A DNA stretch of 15,615 nucleotides from contig CALADR010000217.1 in NCBI GenBank assembly GCA_937890845.1, forward strand, positions 1-15,615. The letters are read 5' to 3'. The notes below the pieces were generated by a model. That model did not search any database. It saw only the letters and a list, made by a program, of their open reading frames with translations, and was not told the origin of the DNA. The translations under genes were made by a program, and so were the position numbers. The DNA is from an uncultured Bacteroidales bacterium. GTDB taxonomy: Bacteria > Bacteroidota > Bacteroidia > Bacteroidales > UBA932. Shown one piece after another: positions 1-7,750 of the stretch (positions are counted from its first letter, which is position 1; each line of letters begins with the position of its first letter).

Positions 1-20
1 GGTATTCTGGAAATTTTAAA

Positions 21-626
21 ATGACTATGGAACATATCTATCCTATATTCTCAAAAATGCAGTCCCGTTCTGAAAAAGAAGAATTCCTTGGACAGAAAGG
101 ACTTACTCTTTGGTTTACCGGTCTGTCCGGCTCAGGGAAAAGTACTGTCGCTATCGCTCTGGAAAGAGAGTTGTCCTCTGCAGGAATACTTTGCAGGATA
201 ATTGACGGAGACAATGTACGTTCTGCCTTGAACTCAGATTTAGGTTTTTCCGCTGAAGACAGAGTAGAAAATATCAGACGAATTGCTGAAGTGTGCAAAC
301 TGTTCACTCAAACAGGAATAGTTACTCTCGCGACCTTTATAAGTCCGATAAGGGAACTTCGGGAAATGGCCCGCAACATAATCGGGAAAGACGATTTTAT
401 GGAAATATACGTATCTACTTCACTGGAAGAGTGCGAAAGACGGGATGTAAAAGGACTGTACGCAAAGGCAAGAAAAGGCGAAATCAAAAACTTCACTGGA
501 ATATCCGCTCCTTTTGAAGAGCCACTTGCCCCGGATACAAGCATTGACACAGGAAAACTCAGCCTTGTGGAAAGCGTCAGAGAAATAATGCGTGTTGCAA
601 TGCCGCGTATAAAAGATAATTATTAA
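21..626 (+). CDS. cysC: Adenylyl-sulfate (APS) kinase
   Basis: Cytoplasmic kinase that phosphorylates adenosine 5'-phosphosulfate at the 3' position to give PAPS, the sulfonate donor. The 201-residue product has the usual length of a stand-alone CysC. Visible motifs are the P-loop GLSGSGKST (34-42), DGDNVR (62-67), the FISP motif with Ser108, where the E. coli enzyme is phosphorylated, and the KGLYAKARKGEIKNFTGI loop (143 onward) that is characteristic of APS kinases. The start at 21 has an A-rich leader and no SD; a second in-frame ATG at 27 is possible. It is followed 11 bases later by cysD, so the genes are almost certainly cotranscribed. The sequence begins only 20 bases upstream, so the operon's first genes and promoter probably lie outside. 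Family assignment is firm. Confidence 0.95.
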   Translation: MTMEHIYPIFSKMQSRSEKEEFLGQKGLTLWFTGLSGSGKSTVAIALERELSSAGILCRIIDGDNVRSALNSDLGFSAEDRVENIRRIAEVCKLFTQTGIVTLATFISPIRELREMARNIIGKDDFMEIYVSTSLEECERRDVKGLYAKARKGEIKNFTGISAPFEEPLAPDTSIDTGKLSLVESVREIMRVAMPRIKDNY

Positions 627-637
627 AAACATATAAC

Positions 638-1542
638 ATGGAAGAAAATTACAGTTTGAGCCATCTTAAGGCTCTGGAAGCCGAGTCTATCCATATAATC
701 AGGGAAGTAGCAGCTGAATTCCGCAATCCTGTTATGCTATATTCGATAGGAAAAGATTCCTCCGTTATGGTAAGACTTGCTGAAAAAGCTTTCTATCCGG
801 GAAAAGTACCTTTCCCTCTGATGCACATTGATTCAAAATGGAAGTTCAAGGAAATGATCGAGTTCCGTGACAAGTACGCAAAGGATCACGGCTGGGATCT
901 ACTTGTAGAATATAACAAAGAAGCCTTTGAAGCTGGTGTCGGTCCATTTACCCACGGAAGCAAGGTACATACTGACCTGATGAAGACACAAGCACTACTT
1001 GCCGCTCTGAAAAAGTACAAATTTGATGCAGCATTCGGCGGAGCCAGACGTGACGAAGAAAAGAGCCGTGCAAAAGAAAGGATTTTTTCTTTCAGGAACG
1101 AATTCCAGCAATGGGACCCAAAGAACCAGCGTCCGGAACTTTGGGATATCTACAACACCAGGATCCGCGAAGGTGAAAGCATAAGGGTATTTCCGCTCAG
1201 CAACTGGACAGAACTGGATATCTGGCAGTATATAAGACATGAAAACATCCCGATTGTGCCTCTGTACTTCGCAAAAGAACCTCCCGTAGTGACGGAAACC
1301 TTATTATGGCAGACGATGACAGACTCCCTGCAAAATACAGGGATCAGATCCAAATGAAAAAAATAAGATTCAGAACGCTTGGATGCTGGCCTCTGACAGG
1401 TGCTGTAGAAAGTGAAGCTGACACTATTGAAAAGATTGTTGAAGAAACAATGCTTACAACAAAAAGCGAACGTACTACCAGAGTCATTGACTTCGACCAG
1501 GAAGGTAGCATGGAACAAAAGAAAAGAGAAGGTTATTTCTAG
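638..1542 (+). pseudogene. cysD: Sulfate adenylyltransferase subunit 2, frameshifted
   Basis: PP-loop subunit of ATP sulfurylase, which with CysN makes APS from ATP and sulfate. Frame 1 runs from ATG 638 and carries the PP-loop SIGKDSSV (36-43) and GGARRDEEKSRAKER (134-148). After PPVV (codons 215-218) it goes out of register, adds 21 unrelated residues and stops at 1357. The expected continuation (DGNLIMADDDR, then FRTLGCWPLTGAVESEA, ending KKREGYF) lies in another frame from 1291 to 1542. CysD proteins read roughly PVxERDGxLxMxDDDR here, so Glu-Arg plus one base is missing: 7 bases. Restoring them gives 303 residues, close to the 302 of E. coli CysD. The ATG at 1306 could start a 78-residue tail fragment, but neither piece is likely to be active alone. 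It may be a real mutation or a sequence error. Confidence 0.9.
1286..1296 (+). other. Frameshift junction in cysD
   Basis: The reading frame changes here from the one opened at 638 to the one ending at 1542. The bases GTAGTG (1286-1291) encode the last two native residues of frame 1, and GACGGA (1291-1296) encodes the next native residues in the second frame, sharing base 1291. The family expects Glu-Arg between them. If the lost codons were GAA-CGT, the ancestral sequence would have had GTG on both sides of the loss, which fits slippage between short direct repeats. The ancestral codons are inferred, not seen. Confidence 0.8.
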
Positions 1543-1559
1543 AAAATGAACTCAAAGCA

Positions 1560-2990
1560 ATGAAGACAATGAAACTCAGCATAGAAGAATATCTTGAGCA
1601 GGATGAAAAAAAAGACTTGCTGCGCCTGCTTACAGCCGGTTCTGTAGATGACGGAAAGTCAACTCTTATAGGACGGCTTCTTTTCGACAGCAAAAAACTA
1701 TATGATGATCAGTTACAGTCCCTGGAAAGAGACAGCAAGCGTATGGGAAATGCAGGTGACCACATTGACTATGCTCTGTTGCTTGACGGACTGAAAGCAG
1801 AAAGAGAGCAGGGAATCACCATAGATGTAGCATACCGTTATTTCTCAACGAACAAGAGGAAATTCATTATAGCAGATACTCCCGGACATGAGCAGTACAC
1901 TCGTAACATGATTACAGGAGGCTCGACTGCAAATCTGGCCATTATTCTTGTTGATGCAAGAAACGGTATAGTAACACAAACACGAAGGCACACATATCTG
2001 GTCTCTCTCTTGGGAATAAGACACATAGTGTTAGCAATAAACAAAATGGATTTGGTAGATTTCTCGAAGGAAAGATTTGAAGAAATCACTGGAGAATACC
2101 GCAAGATAGCTGACGAATTGCATATACCTGACCTGCAGTGCATTCCGCTGTCTGCACTGGACGGAGACAATGTTGTTGAAAAAAGCAGCCGTACCCCATG
2201 GTACAAAGGTCCTTCACTTATGGAATTCCTTGAAAATGTCAGCATCGACCAGGATATCAATATGACAGACTTCAGATTCCCTGTTCAATACGTATTGCGT
2301 CCGAACCTTGATTTCCGCGGTTTCAGCGGTAAAATCTCTTCCGGAATCATAAGAAAAGGTGACGAAGTTATGGCACTGCCTTCTGGCAAGAAATCAAAAG
2401 TCAAAAGTATTGTAACATATGACGGAGAGCTTGAATATGCATTCGCACCACAGTGTGTAACCATCACCCTGGAAGATGAAATAGACCTGTCCAGAGGTGA
2501 AATGCTGGTAAAGCCCGACAATCTGCCTTACACAGGACATAATTTCAAGGCAATGCTTGTATGGATGGATGAAGAGAAAATGGATAAGAACAAGGCTTTC
2601 TTTCTCAAGCAGACAACAAACACTTCAAGAGTCCATATAGGGAAAATAGACTACAGGGTAGATGTAAACTCAATGGAACATCTTAACGCAGACAGACTTT
2701 TCCTTAATGAAGTCGGTCTTGTATCCATGACATCATCGAGTCCTCTTATGTATGACTGCTACAGAACAAACAGAGCTACAGGGTCTTTCATTATTATAGA
2801 TCCTGTAACAAACTTTACTTCAGCTGTAGGAATGATTATAGGCCCTGACGACGATGCCTCAAATGAAGATGAAGGAACTTTTGAAATAAATCTGAAAGAT
2901 TTAGGAATTGGAGAAGAACATACCGAAGCCATCGAAAAAGTATGCGAATATCTCAGACAGAGCGGCATCAATGTAAAATGCATAAAATAA
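1560..2990 (+). CDS. cysN: Sulfate adenylyltransferase subunit 1 (GTPase)
   Basis: EF-Tu-like GTPase subunit that couples GTP hydrolysis to APS synthesis by CysD. The G-domain is complete: P-loop GSVDDGKST (27-35), DTPGH (106-110) and NKMD (161-164). Two beta-barrel domains of elongation-factor type follow, from about residue 240. At 476 residues it is a CysN without a fused C-terminal APS kinase, consistent with the separate cysC upstream. It lies 17 bases after the end of cysD; a second in-frame ATG at 1569 is equally plausible as the start. The gene is intact with no sign of decay, which contrasts with the frameshift in its partner subunit. Confidence 0.95.
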   Translation: MKTMKLSIEEYLEQDEKKDLLRLLTAGSVDDGKSTLIGRLLFDSKKLYDDQLQSLERDSKRMGNAGDHIDYALLLDGLKAEREQGITIDVAYRYFSTNKRKFIIADTPGHEQYTRNMITGGSTANLAIILVDARNGIVTQTRRHTYLVSLLGIRHIVLAINKMDLVDFSKERFEEITGEYRKIADELHIPDLQCIPLSALDGDNVVEKSSRTPWYKGPSLMEFLENVSIDQDINMTDFRFPVQYVLRPNLDFRGFSGKISSGIIRKGDEVMALPSGKKSKVKSIVTYDGELEYAFAPQCVTITLEDEIDLSRGEMLVKPDNLPYTGHNFKAMLVWMDEEKMDKNKAFFLKQTTNTSRVHIGKIDYRVDVNSMEHLNADRLFLNEVGLVSMTSSSPLMYDCYRTNRATGSFIIIDPVTNFTSAVGMIIGPDDDASNEDEGTFEINLKDLGIGEEHTEAIEKVCEYLRQSGINVKCIK

Positions 2991-2991
2991 T

Positions 2992-4092
2992 ATGGGAATA
3001 CTGAAATTCGAATCCTTGCCCGTCAATACTTTGGTAGGGGCGGACAAGGATACATTCAAGGCGCTATGCGAAAAAGCTGTAATAGACAGACAGTATAAAG
3101 GCAAACTGAACACGACAAAATGCATTCAGGCTATTCTGAATCCTTTTTTCAACATAAACGAGAAAAAGTGGAAAAGCCTTCCTGAAATCAAGATGCAGGC
3201 ACCTGTATTCATTCTTGGTCACTGGAGGAGTGGTACTACATTCATGCACAATGTCTTTTCCTGCGACAGAAGGTTCGGATACTGCACTACCTATCAGACA
3301 GTATTTCCTCACCTTATGCTCTCCGGATCAGGTTTTTTCAAATCGTGCATGTCTTTTTTCATGCCATCCAGAAGGCCTACAGACTCTCTGGAACTTGCTG
3401 TTGATCTTCCACAGGAAGAAGAATTCGCTCTTGTCAATATGATGCCGTACTCTTTCTACAACTTCTGGTTTTTTCCTGAGAATACTGCTTTGTACAGAGA
3501 AAGATACCTGCTTTTCAATGAAATAAGCGAAGAGGAAAGAAAAGCTTTCAAGTACAATCTTGACAAGCTGATAAAAATATCGCTCTACTGCCAGAATAAG
3601 GATATATTCCTAAGCAAGAATCCGCCACACACGGGACGAATCAAGACATTGCTGGAAATGTATCCTGATGCAAAATTCATTTATCTTGTACGGAATCCAT
3701 ACACTGTTTTTGAATCAACAAGAAGTTTTTTCAGAAACACGATAAAACCGCTCCAGCTTCAGCAAGTCTCAGATGATAAATTGGAAAAGGACATTCTTGA
3801 GACATACATAGGACTGTTTGACAAATATGAAAGTGAAAAAGGAATGGTTCCTTCAGGAAATCTGGTAGAAATAAGATTTGAAGATTTCGAAGCTGATCCG
3901 CTCAATGTCACAGAAGAGACCTACAGGAAGTTATCTTTAGGAGGATTTGAAGATGCCAGGGAAAATATGGAAAAATACCTTTCCGGCCACAAAGGATTTA
4001 AAAAGAACAAATACTCTTATTCTGACCGCACAGTCAGACTTGTTGAAGATAATTGGGAGAAAGCATTGAAAAAATGGGGCTACAGCCTATGA
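2992..4092 (+). CDS. PAPS-dependent sulfotransferase (Sulfotransfer_3 type)
   Basis: The 366-residue product has the two PAPS-binding signatures of the sulfotransferase superfamily. The 5'-phosphosulfate loop is FILGHWRSGTTFMHNVF (73-89). The 3'-phosphate site is LVRNPYTVFESTRSFF (232-247), with Arg234 and Ser242 in the expected places. Between them are a conserved DLPQEEEF segment (138-145) and KNPPHTGRI (209-217). There is no signal peptide, so it should act in the cytoplasm with PAPS made by CysC/CysD/CysN. It starts one base after the cysN stop, so it belongs to the operon and is the probable consumer of the PAPS. Characterized bacterial relatives from gut Bacteroides sulfonate sterols and steroids (the BT_0416 type, from memory). 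The acceptor used here cannot be read from sequence; lipids, sterols and glycans are all possible. Confidence 0.9.
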   Translation: MGILKFESLPVNTLVGADKDTFKALCEKAVIDRQYKGKLNTTKCIQAILNPFFNINEKKWKSLPEIKMQAPVFILGHWRSGTTFMHNVFSCDRRFGYCTTYQTVFPHLMLSGSGFFKSCMSFFMPSRRPTDSLELAVDLPQEEEFALVNMMPYSFYNFWFFPENTALYRERYLLFNEISEEERKAFKYNLDKLIKISLYCQNKDIFLSKNPPHTGRIKTLLEMYPDAKFIYLVRNPYTVFESTRSFFRNTIKPLQLQQVSDDKLEKDILETYIGLFDKYESEKGMVPSGNLVEIRFEDFEADPLNVTEETYRKLSLGGFEDARENMEKYLSGHKGFKKNKYSYSDRTVRLVEDNWEKALKKWGYSL

Positions 4093-5240
4093 CAAAATTA
4101 AAAAAAAGAATATTGACAGTCCTTGCTGTGACAGCAATAGTACTGTCTGCCGTACCGGAAACACAGGCAAGGAGAAAAAGGCCCAGAGATCCGAACAAAC
4201 CATGGGCTTCTATTCTCGGTGGCCCCTCATATACCCCAGAGGCATCACTTGGAATAGGAGGAGCCATGCTGCTTTCTTTTAAGATGAACAAACAGGACAC
4301 TGTTTCGCAGCGCTCCTTCCTTCCTGTCGGATTCAACATCTCTCTCAACAAAACAATTGTTGTAGCAGGTGCAGGTACATTCTTTTTCAACGAAGACAAG
4401 TACAGGTTATATATGAATTATTCGTTCAGGAATGAGCCGAGCAACTACTTCGGAAAAGGATATGAATCAATTGAAAAGACTGAATTAGGTGCAAACACAA
4501 CTCGTTTTCACAAGATGCTCCTGCAGTTGAACCCACGATTCGTATGGCAAGCAAAACCAGGGTTCTTTGTCGGTGGACTGATTGACATAAACTACACATC
4601 TTCAAAGAATTTCAATCCAGTTATGCTGGAAGATCCGTATTTTCAGAAATTCAGCCATTCTTATCTTAACTCAGGTCTTGGCATCATTCTCCAATATGAT
4701 ACAAGAGATGATGTCGCAACTCCTAGAAAAGGTGTCTATGTCAGCGGGGTGGGTAAGTTTTACAGTCATATTTTCGGAGGCAAATACGACTATCAGATTC
4801 TCGAACTGGAATATAGACACTTTTTTCCTCTGTTCCATAGAAGGAGCGTAATCGGGTGGGCAGCAAAAACACAGATTGGCTTTAACGACATCCCTTTTAC
4901 AGAACTTCCGATGTTCGGGTCTCCATTCGACCTCAGAGGATATTACTGGGGAAAATACAGAGACCGCTCTATGATGTACGGTATCGTTGAATACAGACAC
5001 ATGTTTGGCTCAAATGAGGCATATGAACGTGGAACATTCGGTTCTAAACTGGGGCTTGCCGTATGGGGCGGTGCAGGAACTATTGGCGATACTCCACTCG
5101 AATGGAAAAAATGGAAACTGAACTATGGAATAGGGCTACGTATCCAAATTCAGAAAAACAAGAATTTCCGCCTTGATATAGGACGCGAACCCGGCAGCAA
5201 AGGTCTGCTCTTCTACATGAACATGACTGAAGCATTTTAA
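4089..5240 (+). CDS. Omp85-type outer-membrane beta-barrel lacking POTRA domains
   Basis: A 383-residue predicted outer-membrane protein. Residues 1-27 form a signal peptide with a basic start, a hydrophobic core and a cleavage site after an Ala near 27. The remaining sequence is a series of amphipathic strands ending in Phe, as in outer-membrane barrels. It carries bacterial surface antigen/Omp85 hallmarks: a DTRDD turn (204-208) and LRGYYWGKYRD (282-292), which matches the conserved L6-loop RGY/F motif. No room remains for POTRA repeats, so it belongs with the barrel-only ('noNterm') Omp85 proteins. The ATG at 4089 overlaps the sulfotransferase stop as ATGA, which suggests translational coupling. 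An in-frame ATG at 4053 would put 12 non-signal residues in front and is less likely. Its role is unknown; export or surface display of the sulfonated product is a guess from context. Confidence 0.85.
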   Translation: MTKLKKRILTVLAVTAIVLSAVPETQARRKRPRDPNKPWASILGGPSYTPEASLGIGGAMLLSFKMNKQDTVSQRSFLPVGFNISLNKTIVVAGAGTFFFNEDKYRLYMNYSFRNEPSNYFGKGYESIEKTELGANTTRFHKMLLQLNPRFVWQAKPGFFVGGLIDINYTSSKNFNPVMLEDPYFQKFSHSYLNSGLGIILQYDTRDDVATPRKGVYVSGVGKFYSHIFGGKYDYQILELEYRHFFPLFHRRSVIGWAAKTQIGFNDIPFTELPMFGSPFDLRGYYWGKYRDRSMMYGIVEYRHMFGSNEAYERGTFGSKLGLAVWGGAGTIGDTPLEWKKWKLNYGIGLRIQIQKNKNFRLDIGREPGSKGLLFYMNMTEAF

Positions 5241-5289
5241 GGCAAAACAGAAATATCTCAGAGGGACAAGGCTACTCATACGGCAATAT

Positions 5290-5334
5290 ATAACAACACA
5301 GCGGCGATGGAATTTCCATCGCCGCTGTTGTTAT
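5290..5334. terminator. Bidirectional intrinsic terminator between convergent operons
   Basis: The arms at 5290-5310 and 5316-5334 pair through a GC-rich core, GCGGCGATGG with CCATCGCCGC, around a 5-base loop. An A/T-rich extension continues the pairing and has a 2-base bulge in the left arm. T-rich sequence follows on both strands. It sits 49 bases past the outer-membrane gene and just downstream of the DUF4295 stop on the other strand, so it can end both operons. Confidence 0.9.
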
Positions 5335-5349
5335 TTAAACTGAAGCAGA

Positions 5350-5505
5350 TTACTTTGCGAAGAATTCCTTCACTTTGTCAGCTTCTACAAGTTCCTCTTT
5401 GAACATATATGCACCTGTCTTAGGAGACTTGTCCATACGGATGCATTTAACCATACTCTTAGCGCCTGACTTGGCACTGAAGGTTGCGACTGCTTTCTTT
5501 GCCAT
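5350..5505 (-). CDS. DUF4295 small protein
   Basis: A 51-residue, lysine-rich protein starting MAKKAVATFSAKSGAK and ending KEFFAK. It matches the small DUF4295 family, which in Bacteroidota is encoded just after rpmG. Its size, charge and gene order suggest a ribosome-associated role, but this is not established. It starts 19 bases after the rpmG stop and, unusually for this window, has a strong SD (GGAGGA at 5520-5515, 9 bases before the ATG). The gene that often follows in this phylum, ftsY, is absent: the operon ends here at the terminator at 5290-5334. Confidence 0.85.
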   Translation of the reverse strand: MAKKAVATFSAKSGAKSMVKCIRMDKSPKTGAYMFKEELVEADKVKEFFAK

Positions 5506-5514
5506 AAACTACAA

Positions 5515-5520
5515 TCCTCC
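5515..5520 (-). promoter_or_regulatory. Strong Shine-Dalgarno before the DUF4295 gene
   Basis: On the minus strand the sequence reads GGAGGA, 9 bases before the ATG at 5505. Most starts in this window have only A/T-rich leaders, so this site stands out and may mark a gene translated differently from its neighbours. Confidence 0.7.
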
Positions 5521-5524
5521 AAAT

Positions 5525-5713
5525 TTATTTGATTTCACGGTGAAGAGTTACTTTCTTCAGGTAAGGATTATATTTCATACGCTCCAGACGCTGAGTTGTA
5601 TTCTTCTTGTTCTTAGTAGTGATATATCTTGAGATACCCGGTACACCGCTCTCTCTCTGCTCAGTGCACTCCAAAATTACCTGCACCCTGTTGCCTTTAG
5701 CTTTCTTTGCCAT
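5525..5713 (-). CDS. rpmG: Ribosomal protein bL33
   Basis: A 62-residue basic protein of the large ribosomal subunit. The sequence MAKKAKGNRVQVILECTEQ at the start and NPYLKKVTLHREIK at the end are typical of bL33. It has a single Cys instead of two CxxC pairs, so it is the zinc-free (C-) form. It lies 11 bases after rpmB and 19 bases before DUF4295 in a conserved Bacteroidota trio. Its leader is A/T-rich without an SD. Confidence 0.95.
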   Translation of the reverse strand: MAKKAKGNRVQVILECTEQRESGVPGISRYITTKNKKNTTQRLERMKYNPYLKKVTLHREIK

Positions 5714-5724
5714 ATCGAACGAAA

Positions 5725-5967
5725 TTAAACAAGGTTAATAAATCCTTTATTCTGAGCATCTTTGATAGTAGCATCAAGGCCATTCTTCTCGATTGTCCTC
5801 ATGCCTTTGCAAGATACCTTCAATGTAACGAATCTCTGCTCTGCCTCTGACCAGAACTTCTTGGTCTTGAGGTTCAGGGCGAAAATACGCTTAGTGCGTC
5901 TTTTGGAATGGGAAACATTGTTTCCTACCATTCTCTTTCTTCCTGTAACTTGACAAACCTTTGCCAT
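5725..5967 (-). CDS. rpmB: Ribosomal protein bL28
   Basis: An 80-residue large-subunit protein. The MAKVCQVTGRKRMVGNNVSH start and the RTKRIFALNLKTKKFW segment are characteristic of bL28. It has no zinc-binding CxxC pair. It opens the rpmB-rpmG-DUF4295 operon; lepB ends 76 bases upstream on the same strand. A possible promoter lies in that gap at 6007-6038, but read-through from the lepB operon is also possible. Confidence 0.95.
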   Translation of the reverse strand: MAKVCQVTGRKRMVGNNVSHSKRRTKRIFALNLKTKKFWSEAEQRFVTLKVSCKGMRTIEKNGLDATIKDAQNKGFINLV

Positions 5968-6006
5968 TGTATATAACTTTTTTAATTATTTCACAATTTG
6001 GGGCTG

Positions 6007-6038
6007 CAAATATCGCATAAAAATTCCTGAAAAACAAG
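6007..6038 (-). promoter_or_regulatory. Possible promoter for rpmB operon
   Basis: On the minus strand CTTG (6038-6035) is followed after 20 bases by GATATTTG (6014-6007). The Bacteroidota consensus is TTTG, 19-21 bases, TAnnTTTG, so the spacing is right and each box has one mismatch. It would start a leader of about 30-40 bases before rpmB. Support is pattern matching only. Confidence 0.35.
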
Positions 6039-6043
6039 TATTT

Positions 6044-7396
6044 CTATACAAACTTGAAAAACCTGCGCCACCGTATATTATTGGGAAACGACTTGTTACG
6101 GTCTGATGAGAACCAAATCAAAGCCGGCTTACCGACTATGTGATCCTCCGGAACAAACCCCCAATATCTCGAATCAAGGGAATTGTGCCTGTTGTCTCCC
6201 ATCATAAAATAATAATCCTGAGCGAAAGTATATTCTGTAACCTTGCTACCGTCAATAAGAATTTCCCCTGAATCCGAAACTTTAAGGGAATGCCCTTCAT
6301 AAGCCGTTATTATCCTCTCATATAACGGAAGATTTTCAAGATTAAGTACGACAGTGGCACCCTTGGAAGGAATCCATACAGGTCCGTAATTGTCGCGTGT
6401 CCACTTGAAAGACTCCGCAAAAGGAAATATTGACATATAAGACTCCGGATAATCAGGCGGATATACATCCACGTTCTTTTTAACGCTCAGCACGTTTGAA
6501 TATCCAGAAATCTCTTTAGCCATAGACTCAGTCAGCGGCATTTCCGGATAGCCGGGAATCTGCGCATTGTACCAGAGTTCAGCTTCATTGAGACCGAGTC
6601 TGTCAACATTCTTGGGGTTTATTCTCTGACCATTTGTAACCACTGTATAGGAATTCTGAATTCCAGGATATACATCCTGTCTTACCGAATTCACATACAC
6701 ATAGCCATCAATCACCTGAAGTGTATCTCCGGCTACAGCCACACAGCGCTTCACATAATGGTCCTTCTTATCCATCGGGCGGACCTTCACAGGACCGAAT
6801 TCCGATATGGCCACCTTTCGTCCGATAGCACGGCAAAGCATATAATAATCTTCTGCCGGAGCCTTAGTCAGGACTGTGTCTCCATTTGGAAATCCAAAAA
6901 CCACATAGTCTCCTCTTTTCACATTTCCAAAACCAGCCAGCCTTCTGTACTTGTTCTGTATGATTGTAGAATAAGACTCTCCTCCACTAGGCAGGATATT
7001 GTGGGTAAAAGGAACAGTCAGCGGAGTCTGTGGGACACGTGGTCCATAAGACAGTTTGCTGACAAAAAGATGGTCACCGGTCAACAGAGAACTTTCCATT
7101 GATGATGAAGGAATCTTGAAAGCCTGGAAAAAGAAAATATTGATAAATGTCACAACTATGACTGCAAAGACAATCGCGTCCAGCCAGTCAAGTATGAAAT
7201 TATGCTTTTCACCTTCCTTGTAATATTTCTTCCAGAATACCCACTTCACCTTCTTTGTGATGTGGTGGTCGAAAATCACTCCGAGTCCGAGAAGCCACCA
7301 ATAATTTCCGAGCCAGATAACCCACAAAAGATAGAGCAAGGCCCAAAATCCGAACCTCGTCCATTTATTGTGATAAAATTCCTTCCAGCTCATCAT
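6044..7396 (-). CDS. lepB: Signal peptidase I
   Basis: Membrane-bound serine protease that removes signal peptides from exported proteins. Counted from the ATG at 7396 it has 450 residues. There are hydrophobic segments near residues 15-42 and 72-92. The catalytic Ser99 lies in KIPSSSMESSLLTGD and the general-base Lys216 in HYVKRCVAVAGD. The conserved MGDNRHNSLDSRYWGFVPEDHIVGK block begins at 399. Roughly 170 residues separate the Lys motif from the GDNR block, which makes it much longer than E. coli LepB (324 residues); such insertions are usual in Bacteroidota. The gene starts 9 bases after rplT ends, so it probably belongs to the thrS-infC-rpmI-rplT operon. An ATG at 7393 and an in-frame GTG at 7402 are alternative starts. 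Confidence 0.95.
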   Translation of the reverse strand: MMSWKEFYHNKWTRFGFWALLYLLWVIWLGNYWWLLGLGVIFDHHITKKVKWVFWKKYYKEGEKHNFILDWLDAIVFAVIVVTFINIFFFQAFKIPSSSMESSLLTGDHLFVSKLSYGPRVPQTPLTVPFTHNILPSGGESYSTIIQNKYRRLAGFGNVKRGDYVVFGFPNGDTVLTKAPAEDYYMLCRAIGRKVAISEFGPVKVRPMDKKDHYVKRCVAVAGDTLQVIDGYVYVNSVRQDVYPGIQNSYTVVTNGQRINPKNVDRLGLNEAELWYNAQIPGYPEMPLTESMAKEISGYSNVLSVKKNVDVYPPDYPESYMSIFPFAESFKWTRDNYGPVWIPSKGATVVLNLENLPLYERIITAYEGHSLKVSDSGEILIDGSKVTEYTFAQDYYFMMGDNRHNSLDSRYWGFVPEDHIVGKPALIWFSSDRNKSFPNNIRWRRFFKFV

Positions 7397-7405
7397 CTGC
7401 ACGAA

Positions 7406-7750
7406 TTATTTTACAGAGTTTATAATTGCCTCAAATGCCTGAGGATTATTCATGGCAAGGTCTGCAAGCACTTTGCGGTTCAGTCCGATATTCTGCTTTG
7501 AAATTCTGCCCATGAACTGGGAGTAAGTCATACCGTACTGACGTGCTGCAGCATTAATTCTCTGGATCCAAAGAGCACGGAAAGTGCGCTTCTTTGCTTT
7601 ACGGTCACGATAAGCATAAGTAAGACCTTTCTCGTAGGTGTTCTTTGCTACTGTCCAGACATTCTTTCTTGAAAGAAAATTACCGCGGGTTCTCTTAAGA
7701 ATCTTTTTGCGGCGAGCCCTTGAGGCTACTGCGTTTACCGATCTTGGCAT
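7406..7750 (-). CDS. rplT: Ribosomal protein bL20
   Basis: A 114-residue, highly basic 23S rRNA-binding assembly protein of the large subunit. The start MPRSVNAVASRARRKKILK and the middle segment RDRKAKKRTFRALWIQRINA are typical of bL20. It follows rpmI by 86 bases in the conserved infC-rpmI-rplT order. In E. coli and Bacillus this operon is autoregulated, by bL20 in both. I see no clear copy of such a leader here, although the 86-base gap would have room for a small RNA structure. Confidence 0.96.
   Translation of the reverse strand: MPRSVNAVASRARRKKILKRTRGNFLSRKNVWTVAKNTYEKGLTYAYRDRKAKKRTFRALWIQRINAAARQYGMTYSQFMGRISKQNIGLNRKVLADLAMNNPQAFEAIINSVK

Noticed and set aside
1286..1305. Programmed ribosomal frameshift in cysD
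   Set aside because: There is no slippery heptamer, and two conserved residues (Glu-Arg) would still be missing after a shift; a 7-base loss explains both.
1306..1542. Separate 78-residue gene starting MADDDRLP
   Set aside because: It is the conserved C-terminal part of CysD, displaced by the frameshift; it is described as part of the cysD pseudogene.
1838..2260. 140-residue open frame on the - strand
   Set aside because: It is antisense to the cysN GTPase domain and shows no protein-family features.
4053..4088. Upstream start for the outer-membrane protein at 4053
   Set aside because: It would put 12 polar residues before the signal peptide; the ATG at 4089 gives a standard signal peptide and an ATGA overlap.
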